Below, piece by piece: positions 52,871 to 61,601 of a stretch of DNA of 64,000 nt; the stretch's first letter is position 1; each line of letters opens with the position of its first letter. The DNA lies in the NCBI GenBank assembly GCA_034142505.1, contig JAWZDV010000008.1, positions 1 through 64,000 of the forward strand, read 5' to 3'. This DNA is from Hungatella_A sp034142505. GTDB lineage: Bacteria; Bacillota; Clostridia; Lachnospirales; Lachnospiraceae. A program made the position numbers and the translations under genes. The notes under the pieces were generated by a model. The model did no database searches and was not told the DNA's origin. It saw nothing but the letters and a program-made list of their open reading frames with translations.

Positions 52871-52900
52871 TTGACATGTTTGTGCGATTGATGGTATAAT
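52871..52900 (+). promoter_or_regulatory. Promoter of the AraC regulator gene
   Basis: Plus strand TTGACA (52871-52876), 18-nt spacer, TATAAT (52895-52900). No comparably good promoter is visible for the divergent operon on the other strand, which fits AraC-dependent activation. Confidence 0.75.
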
Positions 52901-52940
52901 TCATATGTGGTTTTGAAATTATTTTGTGACGGAGGGAATC

Positions 52941-53828
52941 ATGATGAGTGAACTGCATCGCCGCGATACACCTGTACGGAAACATTTTACGTTCGACCGG
53001 AAATCACTGGTGGATATCAATCCTAAGCTGTTGTATTCCGGTGTTCTCAGCAAATCGCAGGACTTTCGCGACAGCCAGCATTCCCATCACTTTCTGGAAA
53101 TTCTGTTTGTGGTCGATGGCAAGGGCATCGTGGAGATCGAGGGAAGACGATTTAACATCGAGAAAAACGACATTGTCATTTATAATGCGGAGGCCATGCA
53201 TGCGGAGCAGAGCAGCGCGGAGGAGCCGTTGGAGATCAATTTTATCGCGTTTGACAAAATACAGCTTAAGAACCTTCCCGCCAACTTTATTCTTCCGCCC
53301 AACGCCAACTGCGTCTTTAACGCCGCCCTCTGCGCGGAAATGCTTACCCAGCAGTTTGATTTGATACGCAATGAACTGACCGTGAAGGATGAATTTTATA
53401 CGGAGATTGTAAAGAATGCTTCCTGTACCCTGTTGATGTACATATTCCGTGTGATTAACCGGACGGTAAACAATGTCACCCTGTTGAATAAGGACAATAT
53501 TCTTAATCTGGTTCTTCCCTATATCGATCAGAACTTCCTTGAGAATATCAGCCTCAGCGATATCGCGGCGGAATGTTTTGTAAACAAATACCATCTCGCA
53601 CACGTGTTTACAGAAAACTTTGGCATGAGTATCGGCCAGTATATCCGGGGGAAAAAGCTGGAGTTGGCACAGCAGCAGATCCGGGGGACCACCCTGCCCA
53701 TATCCGATATCGCCAGTCAATGCGGGTTCAGCGACCCGGTTTACTTTAACCGGCTGTTTAAGAAAGCCACCGGAATGACCCCTTTGCAGTACCGTAAAGA
53801 CAAAAAAAGCAGCCTGCAACAGAACTAA
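52941..53828 (+). CDS. AraC family regulator, probable activator of the fucose operon
   Basis: 295 residues. The N-terminal half is a cupin ligand-binding domain (HSHHFLEILFVVDGKGIVEI). The C-terminal 100 residues hold two AraC helix-turn-helix motifs (CFVNKYHLAHVFTENFG and CGFSDPVYFNRLFKKATG). GGAGGG sits before ATG-ATG at 52941/52944; either may be the start. It is divergent from the ABC and fuc genes and convergent with fucO, so L-fucose or L-fuculose-1-phosphate is the likely inducer, by analogy with FucR; the ligand is inference. Confidence 0.92.
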   Translation: MMSELHRRDTPVRKHFTFDRKSLVDINPKLLYSGVLSKSQDFRDSQHSHHFLEILFVVDGKGIVEIEGRRFNIEKNDIVIYNAEAMHAEQSSAEEPLEINFIAFDKIQLKNLPANFILPPNANCVFNAALCAEMLTQQFDLIRNELTVKDEFYTEIVKNASCTLLMYIFRVINRTVNNVTLLNKDNILNLVLPYIDQNFLENISLSDIAAECFVNKYHLAHVFTENFGMSIGQYIRGKKLELAQQQIRGTTLPISDIASQCGFSDPVYFNRLFKKATGMTPLQYRKDKKSSLQQN

Positions 53829-53848
53829 TGTCTGTCAGGCTGCTTTTC
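53802..53848. terminator. Bidirectional terminator between araC and fucO
   Basis: AAAGCAGCCTG and CAGGCTGCTTTT form an 11-bp stem that overlaps the araC stop codon. A T-run follows on both strands (TTTTTTT on the minus strand), so it ends both convergent genes. Confidence 0.85.
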
Positions 53849-53866
53849 ACGATAAAAATAACGGTT

Positions 53867-55015
53867 TTACATCAGAGACTGATACAACGCGATAATCTCC
53901 TCTACGGAAGTGTCCCGCGGGTTGCCCGGGCGGCATGCATCGGCGTATGCGGACTCGGCTAAGAACTGTACATCTTCTTCTTTTACAATTTCCTTCAAGT
54001 CAGCAGGAATGCCTACATCGGCAGATAATTTTTTCACTGCGTTAACTGCCGCTTTTCTGTACTCCTCCTGTGTCATGTCATCCACACCTTCCACGCCCAT
54101 AGCCTTGGCAATGTATTTGTATTTGTCTCCCGTATTGGGGGCGTTGTACTCCATCACGGTCGGAAGCAGGATTGCATTGGCAACACCGTGGGGCGTGTCA
54201 TATACGGCGCCTAAGGAATGAGCCATGGAGTGGACGATTCCCAAACCGACATTGGAAAATCCCATTCCGGCGATATACTGACCCAGAGCCATGCCTTCCC
54301 GGCCCTCCGGTGTGTTCTCAACAGCGCCTCTTAAAGAAGACGCGATAATCTCAATCGCTTTCAGATGGAACATATCCGTCATTTCCCAGGCTGCTTTTGT
54401 GGTGTAGCCCTCGATGGCATGGGTCAAAGCATCCATACCCGTCGATGCAGTCAGGCCCTTTGGCATGCTGGACATCATATCCGGGTCAATCACCGCGATT
54501 ACCGGAATATCATGGGTATCCACACAGACGAATTTCCGTTTTTTCTCCACATCCGTGATCACATAGTTGATGGTAACCTCGGCCGCCGTACCTGCTGTCG
54601 TGGGAACCGCAATAATCGGCACGCATGGATTTTTCGTGGGAGCTACCCCTTCTAAGCTTCTTACGTCCTCAAACTCCGGATTGGTGATAATGATTCCCAC
54701 CGCTTTTGCCGTATCCATGGAGGAGCCGCCGCCGATCGCTATGATATAATCCGCGCCAGATGCCTTAAATGCCGCCACACCGTTCTGTACATTTTCAATG
54801 GTGGGATTCGGTTTAATATCGGAATACAGTTCAAAGGCAAGTCCTGCCTCCTCCAGCACGTCCGTCACTTTTTTGGTAACGCCAAACCGGATCAAATCAG
54901 GGTCCGAGCATACAAATGCCTTCTGAAATCCCCTGCCCTTCACTTCATTTGGAATTTCCCTGATAGCGCCTGCGCCGTGATACGAGGTTTCATTCAATAC
55001 AATTCTGTTAGCCAT
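53867..55015 (-). CDS. fucO: Lactaldehyde reductase (iron-containing alcohol dehydrogenase)
   Basis: Reduces L-lactaldehyde from fucose breakdown to 1,2-propanediol with NADH. The 382 residues equal the size of E. coli FucO. The nucleotide site is GGGSSMDTAKAVG, and the iron ligands lie in MDALTHAIEGY and HSMAHSLGAVYDTPHG. The start at 55015 (MANRIVLNETSYHG) fits the family; the frame extends to 55207 but would run into the TetR gene. It has a terminator in front (after the TetR gene) and one behind. It completes the fucose pathway encoded on the other side of the AraC gene. Confidence 0.95.
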   Translation of the reverse strand: MANRIVLNETSYHGAGAIREIPNEVKGRGFQKAFVCSDPDLIRFGVTKKVTDVLEEAGLAFELYSDIKPNPTIENVQNGVAAFKASGADYIIAIGGGSSMDTAKAVGIIITNPEFEDVRSLEGVAPTKNPCVPIIAVPTTAGTAAEVTINYVITDVEKKRKFVCVDTHDIPVIAVIDPDMMSSMPKGLTASTGMDALTHAIEGYTTKAAWEMTDMFHLKAIEIIASSLRGAVENTPEGREGMALGQYIAGMGFSNVGLGIVHSMAHSLGAVYDTPHGVANAILLPTVMEYNAPNTGDKYKYIAKAMGVEGVDDMTQEEYRKAAVNAVKKLSADVGIPADLKEIVKEEDVQFLAESAYADACRPGNPRDTSVEEIIALYQSLM

Positions 55016-55073
55016 AATCAATCTTCTCCTTTTCTTGGTAAGTTCTGTTATTATTTTAACAAGTATCCCATGC

Positions 55074-55108
55074 AAAAAAAAGTGACAAACCTGCCCGTCT
55101 GTCACTTT
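55074..55108 (-). terminator. Terminator after the TetR gene
   Basis: Minus strand AAGTGACA and TGTCACTT form an 8-bp stem followed by TTTTTTTT. Confidence 0.85.
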
Positions 55109-55154
55109 CTCAACATTTTTAGTAAAATATACCATACCGCGTTGTGCATTTTCC

Positions 55155-55724
55155 CTATAACAAATGTAATTCCGTAAACACTCCGGCCAGCTTTGGTGGG
55201 ATGGCATCCACCAGTTTTCCCGCCATCTCTTCCGGCGTATCCTTCATGCCGCCCAGCACCCACTTCACTGTCATATACACGGAGCCGCGGCAGTACAGTT
55301 CCAGCAGAAACTGTAATTCTTCGTCCAGCGTCCGGCTGGTCCTCCTTGCGATCAAATCCCTGTAAAACTGTAAGATCAGTTCAAAATCGTGCTCCTTCAG
55401 GGAATTATAATCATCCGAACGAAAGGCCTCCGTAAAGAATGCTTTTTCATTGACAATAAATTCGAATTTCTGGGTCAGACTCTCTCTCACCGTATGCCCC
55501 ATGCCAATCTGCTCAAAAGACTGCAGCACCAGTTTATCGAAATACCAGTTAATTAAATCATACTTATCTTTAAAGTTCCGGTAAAATGTCTGCCTGGTGA
55601 CATCACAGCCCTCCACAATATTCTTTACCGTGATCCTGTCTACCGGAGTGGTCTTCATACATTCTTTGATGGAACTGGCCAGCTTATATTTGGTTTTTTC
55701 GTGCTTGTTTGGATCTTCTGGCAT
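55155..55724 (-). CDS. TetR/AcrR family regulator
   Basis: 189 residues. The N-terminal helix-turn-helix lies at about 12-60 (SIKECMKTTPVDRITVKNI, then VTRQTFYRNFKDKYDLINWYF), followed by the helical ligand domain of the TetR_C DhaS-like group. DhaS regulators act on dihydroxyacetone kinase genes, but none is here. The adjacent fucO gene lies downstream on the same strand past a terminator, so control of fucO is possible but not shown. No clear operator could be picked out. Confidence 0.88.
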   Translation of the reverse strand: MPEDPNKHEKTKYKLASSIKECMKTTPVDRITVKNIVEGCDVTRQTFYRNFKDKYDLINWYFDKLVLQSFEQIGMGHTVRESLTQKFEFIVNEKAFFTEAFRSDDYNSLKEHDFELILQFYRDLIARRTSRTLDEELQFLLELYCRGSVYMTVKWVLGGMKDTPEEMAGKLVDAIPPKLAGVFTELHLL

Positions 55725-55765
55725 AAAACCTGGTCCTTTCTGTCAAGTTGGTCCATCCATGCCGG

Positions 55766-56350
55766 TCAAAACAAACTGGTCATGATGTAACGCAAAAACG
55801 GCACAATGACGCCGGTAAATACATTGACGAATATAATAAACAGCACCACGATCATTAACGTGGAAAGCTTTTTTTGCTCCTGCTTTGGTTCCTCCTGGCG
55901 GGCCTCGAAACTCTGGCGGCTCTGGGTAGCGTTGGAGTTGTATTCCCTTAATAAGTCGGAGGCTCCTTTTAAACCGTTTAGGCCGATGTCTTTCATGGCT
56001 TTGACATACTGCTCCATATTCTCCATATTAACGGGCTGGTTCTGGATGTTCCTCCGCGGCTGGTTGGGAATGGACGCCGATTGCCGGTTGTCTTCCCCGT
56101 TTACATTGGCGTGACTGGACGAAGATGGCTGGTTCGGCACAGGGGCGCGGTGTGGCGCCGGCTGGGACGTAAACTGCTGCTCCTCTCCCCTTTGGTGATA
56201 GGTGCAGTCGGTCTCACGCTCCGGATGTCTCTCATTCAGATAATAAGTCATTTCACGGACAAACGGTTCTTTTATGTAACTTCTGCAATTAGTGCAGAAA
56301 TGTTTGGTCATCATCTTCTGATCACAAATCGGACACATATAGATTGCCAT
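55766..56350 (-). CDS. Zinc-ribbon membrane protein of unknown function
   Basis: 194 residues. A zinc ribbon opens the protein (C6xxC9 and C19xxC22 in MCPICDQ and FCTNC). A Pro/Gln/Asn-rich unstructured middle follows (about 60-120), then an amphipathic helix and one C-terminal membrane helix (about 165-188). It is probably a tail-anchored cytoplasmic protein. The start at 56350 has AGGGG upstream; the frame to 56410 lacks one. The divergent PadR gene starts about 220 bp away. I cannot assign a function. Confidence 0.82.
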   Translation of the reverse strand: MAIYMCPICDQKMMTKHFCTNCRSYIKEPFVREMTYYLNERHPERETDCTYHQRGEEQQFTSQPAPHRAPVPNQPSSSSHANVNGEDNRQSASIPNQPRRNIQNQPVNMENMEQYVKAMKDIGLNGLKGASDLLREYNSNATQSRQSFEARQEEPKQEQKKLSTLMIVVLFIIFVNVFTGVIVPFLRYIMTSLF

Positions 56351-56501
56351 ACTCTTTCCCCTCTCCTGACGATCCAGGCTCCCTGCTGCTTGATTGATTA
56401 GCTTAAGCATACCATAAACAGGGAGAGAATACTATATTAAATCTTAAACGTTTTCGTATCACAAGATGATATCGCAGACTGTATTCTCTCACTCTAACCT
56501 C

Positions 56502-56557
56502 TTGACACTATCCAACATTGGATATATACTGTCATTATTGATATCCAACGTTGGGTA
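56502..56557 (+). promoter_or_regulatory. padR promoter with two PadR operators
   Basis: TTGACA (56502-56507), 17 nt, TATACT (56525-56530). The palindrome TATCCAACATTGGATA (56509-56524) fills the spacer between the two hexamers, and a second, TATCCAACGTTGGGTA, lies at 56542-56557, 33 bp further on. This is a clear autorepression layout. Confidence 0.88.
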
Positions 56558-56573
56558 AGAAGGGAGGACGATC

Positions 56574-57227
56574 ATGATAAAGGTTCTAATTTTATACTAT
56601 CTAAGCCTGAAGCCGACCCACGGCTACGAGATCCAGAAATTTATCCAGGTCAATCATATGGACAGCTGGACGAAGATTCAGTCCGGGTCGATCTACTACG
56701 CGCTGGCGAAGCTGGAGAAGGAAGGGTTGATTACCCTGGCTGCGGAAACCTGCGTGGGGGCGAAGCTGCGAAAGATCTATGCCATTACGGAAACAGGACG
56801 CCAGGAACTGAAAACGATGGTGCGGGAAGAATTAAACCGCCCGATATGCGACACCGGATCTGATAAATTTATTTTGTATCCGCTGCTGGCGGTTTCCGGT
56901 GAGGATGAGATCCGGCAGATGGTGCAGGTCCATATCCATAACTTAGAGCAGAAAAAGGAAGATCTGCTGAAATGGCAGAGTATCAAAGTTAACGACCAGA
57001 CCCTGGAAGTGGAGAAGCTGTCTTTTGAGATGATGATATCCAGCCTGGAATATCAAATCCGCTGGCATCAGGCACTGCTGAAACAGCTGGAACGCTGTAT
57101 GGCGGACAGCGCGGATGTAGCCGAAGTGATCCGGGCCTATGATTTCTCCAACTCCGAGATCATTGACAGCCAGAATATCTCCGATCCGGATCAATGGAAA
57201 AGAAAGACTATGAAACCCAGTCATTGA
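56574..57227 (+). CDS. PadR family transcriptional regulator
   Basis: 217 residues. The N-terminal winged helix (1-90) carries LILYYLSLKPTHGYEIQKF and GSIYYALAKLEKEGLI as in PadR. The C-terminal helical dimerisation domain (about 100-190) is of the Vir_C type. GGAGG lies 6 nt before the ATG. Three palindromes of the type TATCCAACGTTGGATA lie around the gene: two in its own promoter and one before the flavodoxin-like gene, so it probably represses both. The signal it senses is not visible. Confidence 0.93.
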   Translation: MIKVLILYYLSLKPTHGYEIQKFIQVNHMDSWTKIQSGSIYYALAKLEKEGLITLAAETCVGAKLRKIYAITETGRQELKTMVREELNRPICDTGSDKFILYPLLAVSGEDEIRQMVQVHIHNLEQKKEDLLKWQSIKVNDQTLEVEKLSFEMMISSLEYQIRWHQALLKQLERCMADSADVAEVIRAYDFSNSEIIDSQNISDPDQWKRKTMKPSH

Positions 57228-57277
57228 TGATGTATCAAAGTCCTGCCACCCTTAGCAGGACTCTCTCATCGTCCACA

Positions 57278-57293
57278 TATCCAACGTTGGATA
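57278..57293 (+). promoter_or_regulatory. Third PadR operator, before the flavodoxin-like gene
   Basis: TATCCAACGTTGGATA, a perfect 16-bp palindrome matching the sites in front of padR. It overlaps a possible -10 box TATACT (57292-57297) and lies 26 nt before the next start. Confidence 0.85.
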
Positions 57294-57318
57294 TACTTAT
57301 GAAAGGAGCGTTTTTTAT

Positions 57319-58125
57319 ATGAAAATAGCCGTACTTATGGGGAGTCCCAGAAAAAAAGACAGTTACCGCATCTGCCAGCTGATTGAACGGAACTTCTCCG
57401 GCCAGTCGGAATCCGAGTTTAATTATCTGTTTTTAAAGGATTACAACATAGAAGAATGCCGCGGATGCGACCAATGTTTTCAGAAAGGGGAGGAGTACTG
57501 TCCCTGCCATGATGATTTGATAACGCTGAAAGAACAATTGCTGGCCGCGGACGGGATCATCTTTGCTTCTCCGGTCTATGCCTGCCAGATCACCGGAACC
57601 TTGAAACGGGTGCTGGACCGGCTGTCCTACTTCTTTCACCGGCAGGAATTTGTCGGTAAGCCGGCGCTGACGGTAGTCACCACCGGAGGCGGCGGCCAGA
57701 AACCCACCGGCAAGTATTTGAAAATGACAGCCTGCGGCTGGGGCTGCCATCTCATCGGAGAAATCAGCATCGTATCCTCCCAGTTTTTTGAGTCCGGGAA
57801 CAAGCAGTCCTCCCCCTGGGGATACCAGCCGAAATACCACGATTCCAAGCTTCGGGATATCACGAAAAAGGCAAAAGCCTTCGAACAGGCTATGTTCAAA
57901 AAAGAACTGCCTGTTCCCTCATTCTACGATATTTTCATGTTCCAGTGTCTGCGTAGCAAAACCTTTCTCTCGAAAGCCGATTACGAGTTCTGGAAACAGA
58001 AGGGCTGGCTGGATAGCCGGTATTTCTATGACGTCCCTCTAAGTCCGGCAAAAAAAATATTCGCTTACGCTATAAGACAATATATCGACTCAGCTACCAG
58101 AAGGATGATGGGACCAAACCGTTGA
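57319..58125 (+). CDS. Flavodoxin-fold NAD(P)H-dependent oxidoreductase
   Basis: 268 residues. The N-terminal 185 form an FMN-binding flavodoxin-like domain of the NADPH-dependent FMN reductase / iron-sulfur flavoprotein group: AVLMGSPRKKDSYR binds the phosphate, and IIFASPVYACQITGTLKRVLDRL is typical. CRGCDQCFQKGEEYCPC (about 47-63) is a Cys cluster like that of iron-sulfur flavoproteins. An 80-residue C-terminal extension of unknown role follows. It lies behind a PadR operator, so it may be a redox or detoxification enzyme induced through PadR. Confidence 0.87.
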   Translation: MKIAVLMGSPRKKDSYRICQLIERNFSGQSESEFNYLFLKDYNIEECRGCDQCFQKGEEYCPCHDDLITLKEQLLAADGIIFASPVYACQITGTLKRVLDRLSYFFHRQEFVGKPALTVVTTGGGGQKPTGKYLKMTACGWGCHLIGEISIVSSQFFESGNKQSSPWGYQPKYHDSKLRDITKKAKAFEQAMFKKELPVPSFYDIFMFQCLRSKTFLSKADYEFWKQKGWLDSRYFYDVPLSPAKKIFAYAIRQYIDSATRRMMGPNR

Positions 58126-58138
58126 TTCCGTCTCAACA

Positions 58139-58192
58139 CAAAAACCGGTCTGTCCACGCAGTTACTGCCGTGGGCGGACCGGATAAGTTTTT
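58139..58192. terminator. Bidirectional terminator
   Basis: CCGGTC-GTCCACG and CGTGG-GCGGACCGG (58145-58182) form a long stem. TTTTT follows on both strands. It overlaps the stop codon of the minus-strand gene at 58162. Confidence 0.8.
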
Positions 58193-60546
58193 ACATATGT
58201 TTCATAGGCGCTCGTCGCTTCCGGGCCATAGTTTCCCTGTAAATCAACCTTCGCCAAAAGATTGCCATTTTCATAAATCACATCGGTCAGAATACCGGCT
58301 TCTATGAGATACCCCATCAATTCATGACAGCGGCTCCCCTCTTCCACCGCCCCGGCCTGCATGTAAATATAGTCCGTCTGAGCATAGGACAAGTATTCGA
58401 TAAACGCATCCATGGTCTTCACCAGGCGCACATTTCCCCAGGAGGACGTGATATCGTCGTAGGACTGTACATTGCACGGAAATGAAAACACCAGCGGATG
58501 CTCACCTGCCGCAATCACCCGCGTCTGCGGATCTGCCGCCAGAATCTCCCAGATCCCGCTGTTGCCGAGCTCCGCCATCTCCCGATGCTGTAATTCCCTG
58601 TGGTTGATCCGTCCCTTATTCCAGACATCCACCGGGGTGTAGCCAAGACTCCAGGCCCAGTTGGACACCATGGTGACCGGAACGTGAAACAGAAGAAGCG
58701 GAAACATCAGAACCAGAAGTCCCTTTCTAAACGCCTCTCCCCCGGCACGACTGACCGCCACACATCCATAGAGCACCAGGAACACATCCAGCAGCATAAA
58801 ATAATTCCCGTCAATCTGCCCCAGCATCATCAAGCTGACCAGGCAAACCACCACAAACGGGATCATCACCGTATGGGCATAGTGAACCAGATTTTGATCG
58901 GAATCCTGCGCCCCTCTCCTTTTTCCCGCAAATACCGCCAGCAGGATCATAACGCCAAAGAACAACGGCAGGGAAGTCCCCCAGGCGATCACCACATGGC
59001 TCATCTCATCTCCTGTGGGATTTAACAGCATCCGGTACAACGTGTCAGCCAGATACTGCCACCGGCTCCCCTCCTCCACACTGCTTCCATTGAGAGGCAG
59101 CACAGAGAACGGATAGTTCAGCTGAAATCCCAGTTTCAAAAAGATGGAGGAAAATACCGACGTCACCGGTATCCCAACAATCATCAAGGTTCTGGCCCAG
59201 ACAGCCGCCAGCGCGCCTCCAGGTATCAGCAGAGACACCCACTCCCGCCACGGAGCCCGAAACGCCAGCTTTTTCGTTCCAATCAGGTAAAGCACGCTCA
59301 TCCCAAACACTGCCGTGGAAAATACCACCGCCGTAGGCTTCAACGTCCAGGACAGAAGAAATGCACCCAGACCGGCTATCAGATACCAAACCTGCCGTTC
59401 TTTCAAATAATGCAGGATAAACAGCACCATCGCCAGCTGTACCAGCAGCGTCGCCGTGTCCGTCTTGGCCGTGATACTCATATTCATCACCGCCGGCAGA
59501 CTGCTGACACACGCCGCCGCCAGCATGGCCCCGGTTGTGTTCATATAGAACCGGCTAATCCGGTAAACTACCACCAGCGATGCCACAGCCAGCCAGACAT
59601 TAAAGAAGATCAGATAACTGTGGGAAGCCAGATCAGCCAGCGGAAGCAGCAGGATCTCCAGCCCCTTCGGGTAGGTGTAAACCAGCCCCACAGACCCCAG
59701 GTTCTCATAAATGCCGTGTCCGTTGTCCAGAATATATTCTGAGCGGACACCGTACCACAGACTGTCGAAATCAAGGCTGATCCCCATGCGCCCCACCTGG
59801 ATGAGAACCATCACGATCATGAATACCACCAGCAGAGCCTTAAACCGCCTCTCCCTGCTTCCGCCGGCTCCGCCAGCATCCGGATTTCTCCAGTCACAAC
59901 CGTCATTCCGTTTTCTTACGACTCCTCCAGCATCCAGACTACTGCCGCTTCCATCATACTGCCGCTGTCTTCCGGTATACTCTGCCGCTTTCCTTATAGC
60001 CCCCCGCCCATTGCACGCCATAGTTCCAATCCCAGTAGCCGCAACGGCTGTCTTCAACGCTCCAATTGATCCAACTCCAAGCACGGACATCAGGCAGAAC
60101 AAAATCATCACTGCCCCACAGCCCAGAAGAAAATCCCACAGCCAGACATCATTTTCTTCCGCGATACGTTCACGCTCCCTGCATTTCCCGCACTTTCCGC
60201 CGTCCATTCTGAGTAACCTGGTGCGGATGGTATATCCCACAAGATAGAGGTACACCACATATCCCCCGGAAACCACCATCGGCAGAAATACCACATGGCA
60301 CCAGACAAATACCAGACAGACCATCCCTGTCACCAGGAATTTGATCCGTCTGCCGGACACAAAAAACCAGACCGCCCCTAAAATCAGGGCCAGTCCGGCC
60401 GTCTCCCCTATCATACTCCAAAATTCCGGCTGCCGGATATGCCAGCTGTACACCCCGTCCAGAAACAGCCCCTTCACGGGAACCGCCAGGCATAGGATGC
60501 CCACTGCGCACATCACCAGCCACATTGCTTTCTCTCTTCTCGTCAC
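58162..60546 (-). CDS. Multi-pass membrane protein, GT-C glycosyltransferase-like
   Basis: 794 residues with about twelve or more membrane helices and a C-terminal outer domain of about 130 residues. The first outer loop after the cytoplasmic segment carries SLDFDSLWYGVRSEYIL, which fits the catalytic-Asp loop of GT-C (PMT/ArnT-like) enzymes that use lipid-linked sugars. A soluble stretch (about 115-240), rich in Gly, Arg and Cys, separates the first helices from the core. It may glycosylate cell-surface polymers. The exact family is uncertain. The EamA gene follows after 39 nt and may be in the same operon as a downstream or upstream partner. Confidence 0.75.
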   Translation of the reverse strand: MTRREKAMWLVMCAVGILCLAVPVKGLFLDGVYSWHIRQPEFWSMIGETAGLALILGAVWFFVSGRRIKFLVTGMVCLVFVWCHVVFLPMVVSGGYVVYLYLVGYTIRTRLLRMDGGKCGKCRERERIAEENDVWLWDFLLGCGAVMILFCLMSVLGVGSIGALKTAVAATGIGTMACNGRGAIRKAAEYTGRQRQYDGSGSSLDAGGVVRKRNDGCDWRNPDAGGAGGSRERRFKALLVVFMIVMVLIQVGRMGISLDFDSLWYGVRSEYILDNGHGIYENLGSVGLVYTYPKGLEILLLPLADLASHSYLIFFNVWLAVASLVVVYRISRFYMNTTGAMLAAACVSSLPAVMNMSITAKTDTATLLVQLAMVLFILHYLKERQVWYLIAGLGAFLLSWTLKPTAVVFSTAVFGMSVLYLIGTKKLAFRAPWREWVSLLIPGGALAAVWARTLMIVGIPVTSVFSSIFLKLGFQLNYPFSVLPLNGSSVEEGSRWQYLADTLYRMLLNPTGDEMSHVVIAWGTSLPLFFGVMILLAVFAGKRRGAQDSDQNLVHYAHTVMIPFVVVCLVSLMMLGQIDGNYFMLLDVFLVLYGCVAVSRAGGEAFRKGLLVLMFPLLLFHVPVTMVSNWAWSLGYTPVDVWNKGRINHRELQHREMAELGNSGIWEILAADPQTRVIAAGEHPLVFSFPCNVQSYDDITSSWGNVRLVKTMDAFIEYLSYAQTDYIYMQAGAVEEGSRCHELMGYLIEAGILTDVIYENGNLLAKVDLQGNYGPEATSAYETYVKTYPVRPRQ

Positions 60547-60585
60547 AACGATCTCAACCTCTGTCTGCCGTAATTGATTCGATTC

Positions 60586-61569
60586 CTATTCCTGCCACTT
60601 GGCTTCCCCGGCCTTCTTCCGCAAAAACAGTTCCTCCGGTATCTGGGCCAGCAAAATAGCCGCAAACACCAGCACACAGCCAAACAGCTCCTTGGGACTC
60701 AGCTTCTGCCCCAGCAGCACCCATCCGGCCAGCAGGGAGAACACAGACTCCAGGCTTAGAATCAGGGACGCCACCACTGGGTCCGTATCCTTCTGCGCCA
60801 CCACCTGAAGCGTGTAAGCCACGCCGCAGGACATCACACCGGCATACAGCACCGGCGCCCAGGCCGCAATCAGGGACGACAGCGTCGGGTTCTCAAAAAT
60901 CAGTGCCGGCACAATCGCCATCACTCCCGCCGTAAAGAACTGGACACAGGATAAAAACACCCCGTCCGCCTTCGGCGAAAAATAATCAATCACCAGAATA
61001 TGGAAGGAAAAGCAGATGGAACAGATAAACACCAGCAAATCGCCCCGGCTCACTGCCAGCCCGCCTCCCGACATGCAAAGCAGATACATTCCCACCGTGG
61101 CGATCACCACACTGATCCACACGGTCAAGGCCACCTTCCTCTTCATAAAAATCCCCAGGATCGGAACGATAATGATATACAGCGCAGTGATAAACCCGGC
61201 TTTCCCAACGGAGGTCTGGGCCACCCCAAACTGCTGGAAGGCACTGGCCACAAACAAGGCGGTTCCGCAGCATATGCCGCCGAGAATTCCCATTTTACGC
61301 CTCTGCGCCGCCTCTGTGGCCGTTTCCATGGCTCCACTACGAGTCCCGCCACCTTGACCGTCCGATGCCGTCTGCTCTTTCTCTCTCGTCCTCTTCATCC
61401 AGGAAATCAGCGGAATCAACACCACTCCCCCGATAAAAAACCGGGCCGCGTTAAAGGTGAACGGTTTCACATAATCCATACCGACACTCTGTGCCACAAA
61501 TGCCAGGCCCCAGATCAATGCCGTCAGCACCAGCATGGCATTGCTCCGCGCTCTTTTTCTATTCATCAT
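60586..61569 (-). CDS. EamA/DMT family transporter
   Basis: 327-328 residues with ten membrane helices and two EamA repeats (TALIWGLAFVAQSVGMDYV in the first; LYAGVMSCGVAYTLQVVAQK in the second). A charged Gly-rich cytoplasmic loop (about 60-90) lies between helices 2 and 3. The family exports amino acids or other metabolites; the substrate is unknown. The start at 61569 has AGGAG 9 nt upstream. It starts 32 nt after the apbE stop, so the two may be co-transcribed. Confidence 0.9.
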   Translation of the reverse strand: MMNRKRARSNAMLVLTALIWGLAFVAQSVGMDYVKPFTFNAARFFIGGVVLIPLISWMKRTREKEQTASDGQGGGTRSGAMETATEAAQRRKMGILGGICCGTALFVASAFQQFGVAQTSVGKAGFITALYIIIVPILGIFMKRKVALTVWISVVIATVGMYLLCMSGGGLAVSRGDLLVFICSICFSFHILVIDYFSPKADGVFLSCVQFFTAGVMAIVPALIFENPTLSSLIAAWAPVLYAGVMSCGVAYTLQVVAQKDTDPVVASLILSLESVFSLLAGWVLLGQKLSPKELFGCVLVFAAILLAQIPEELFLRKKAGEAKWQE

Positions 61570-61601
61570 GTTTCTAATCTCCTGTCTGTCAATCTTCTGT
61601 A

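Noticed and set aside
53867..55207. 446-residue version of FucO starting at 55207
   Set aside because: The extra 64 residues cross a terminator and overlap the TetR gene; the family starts at MANRIVLNETS (55015).
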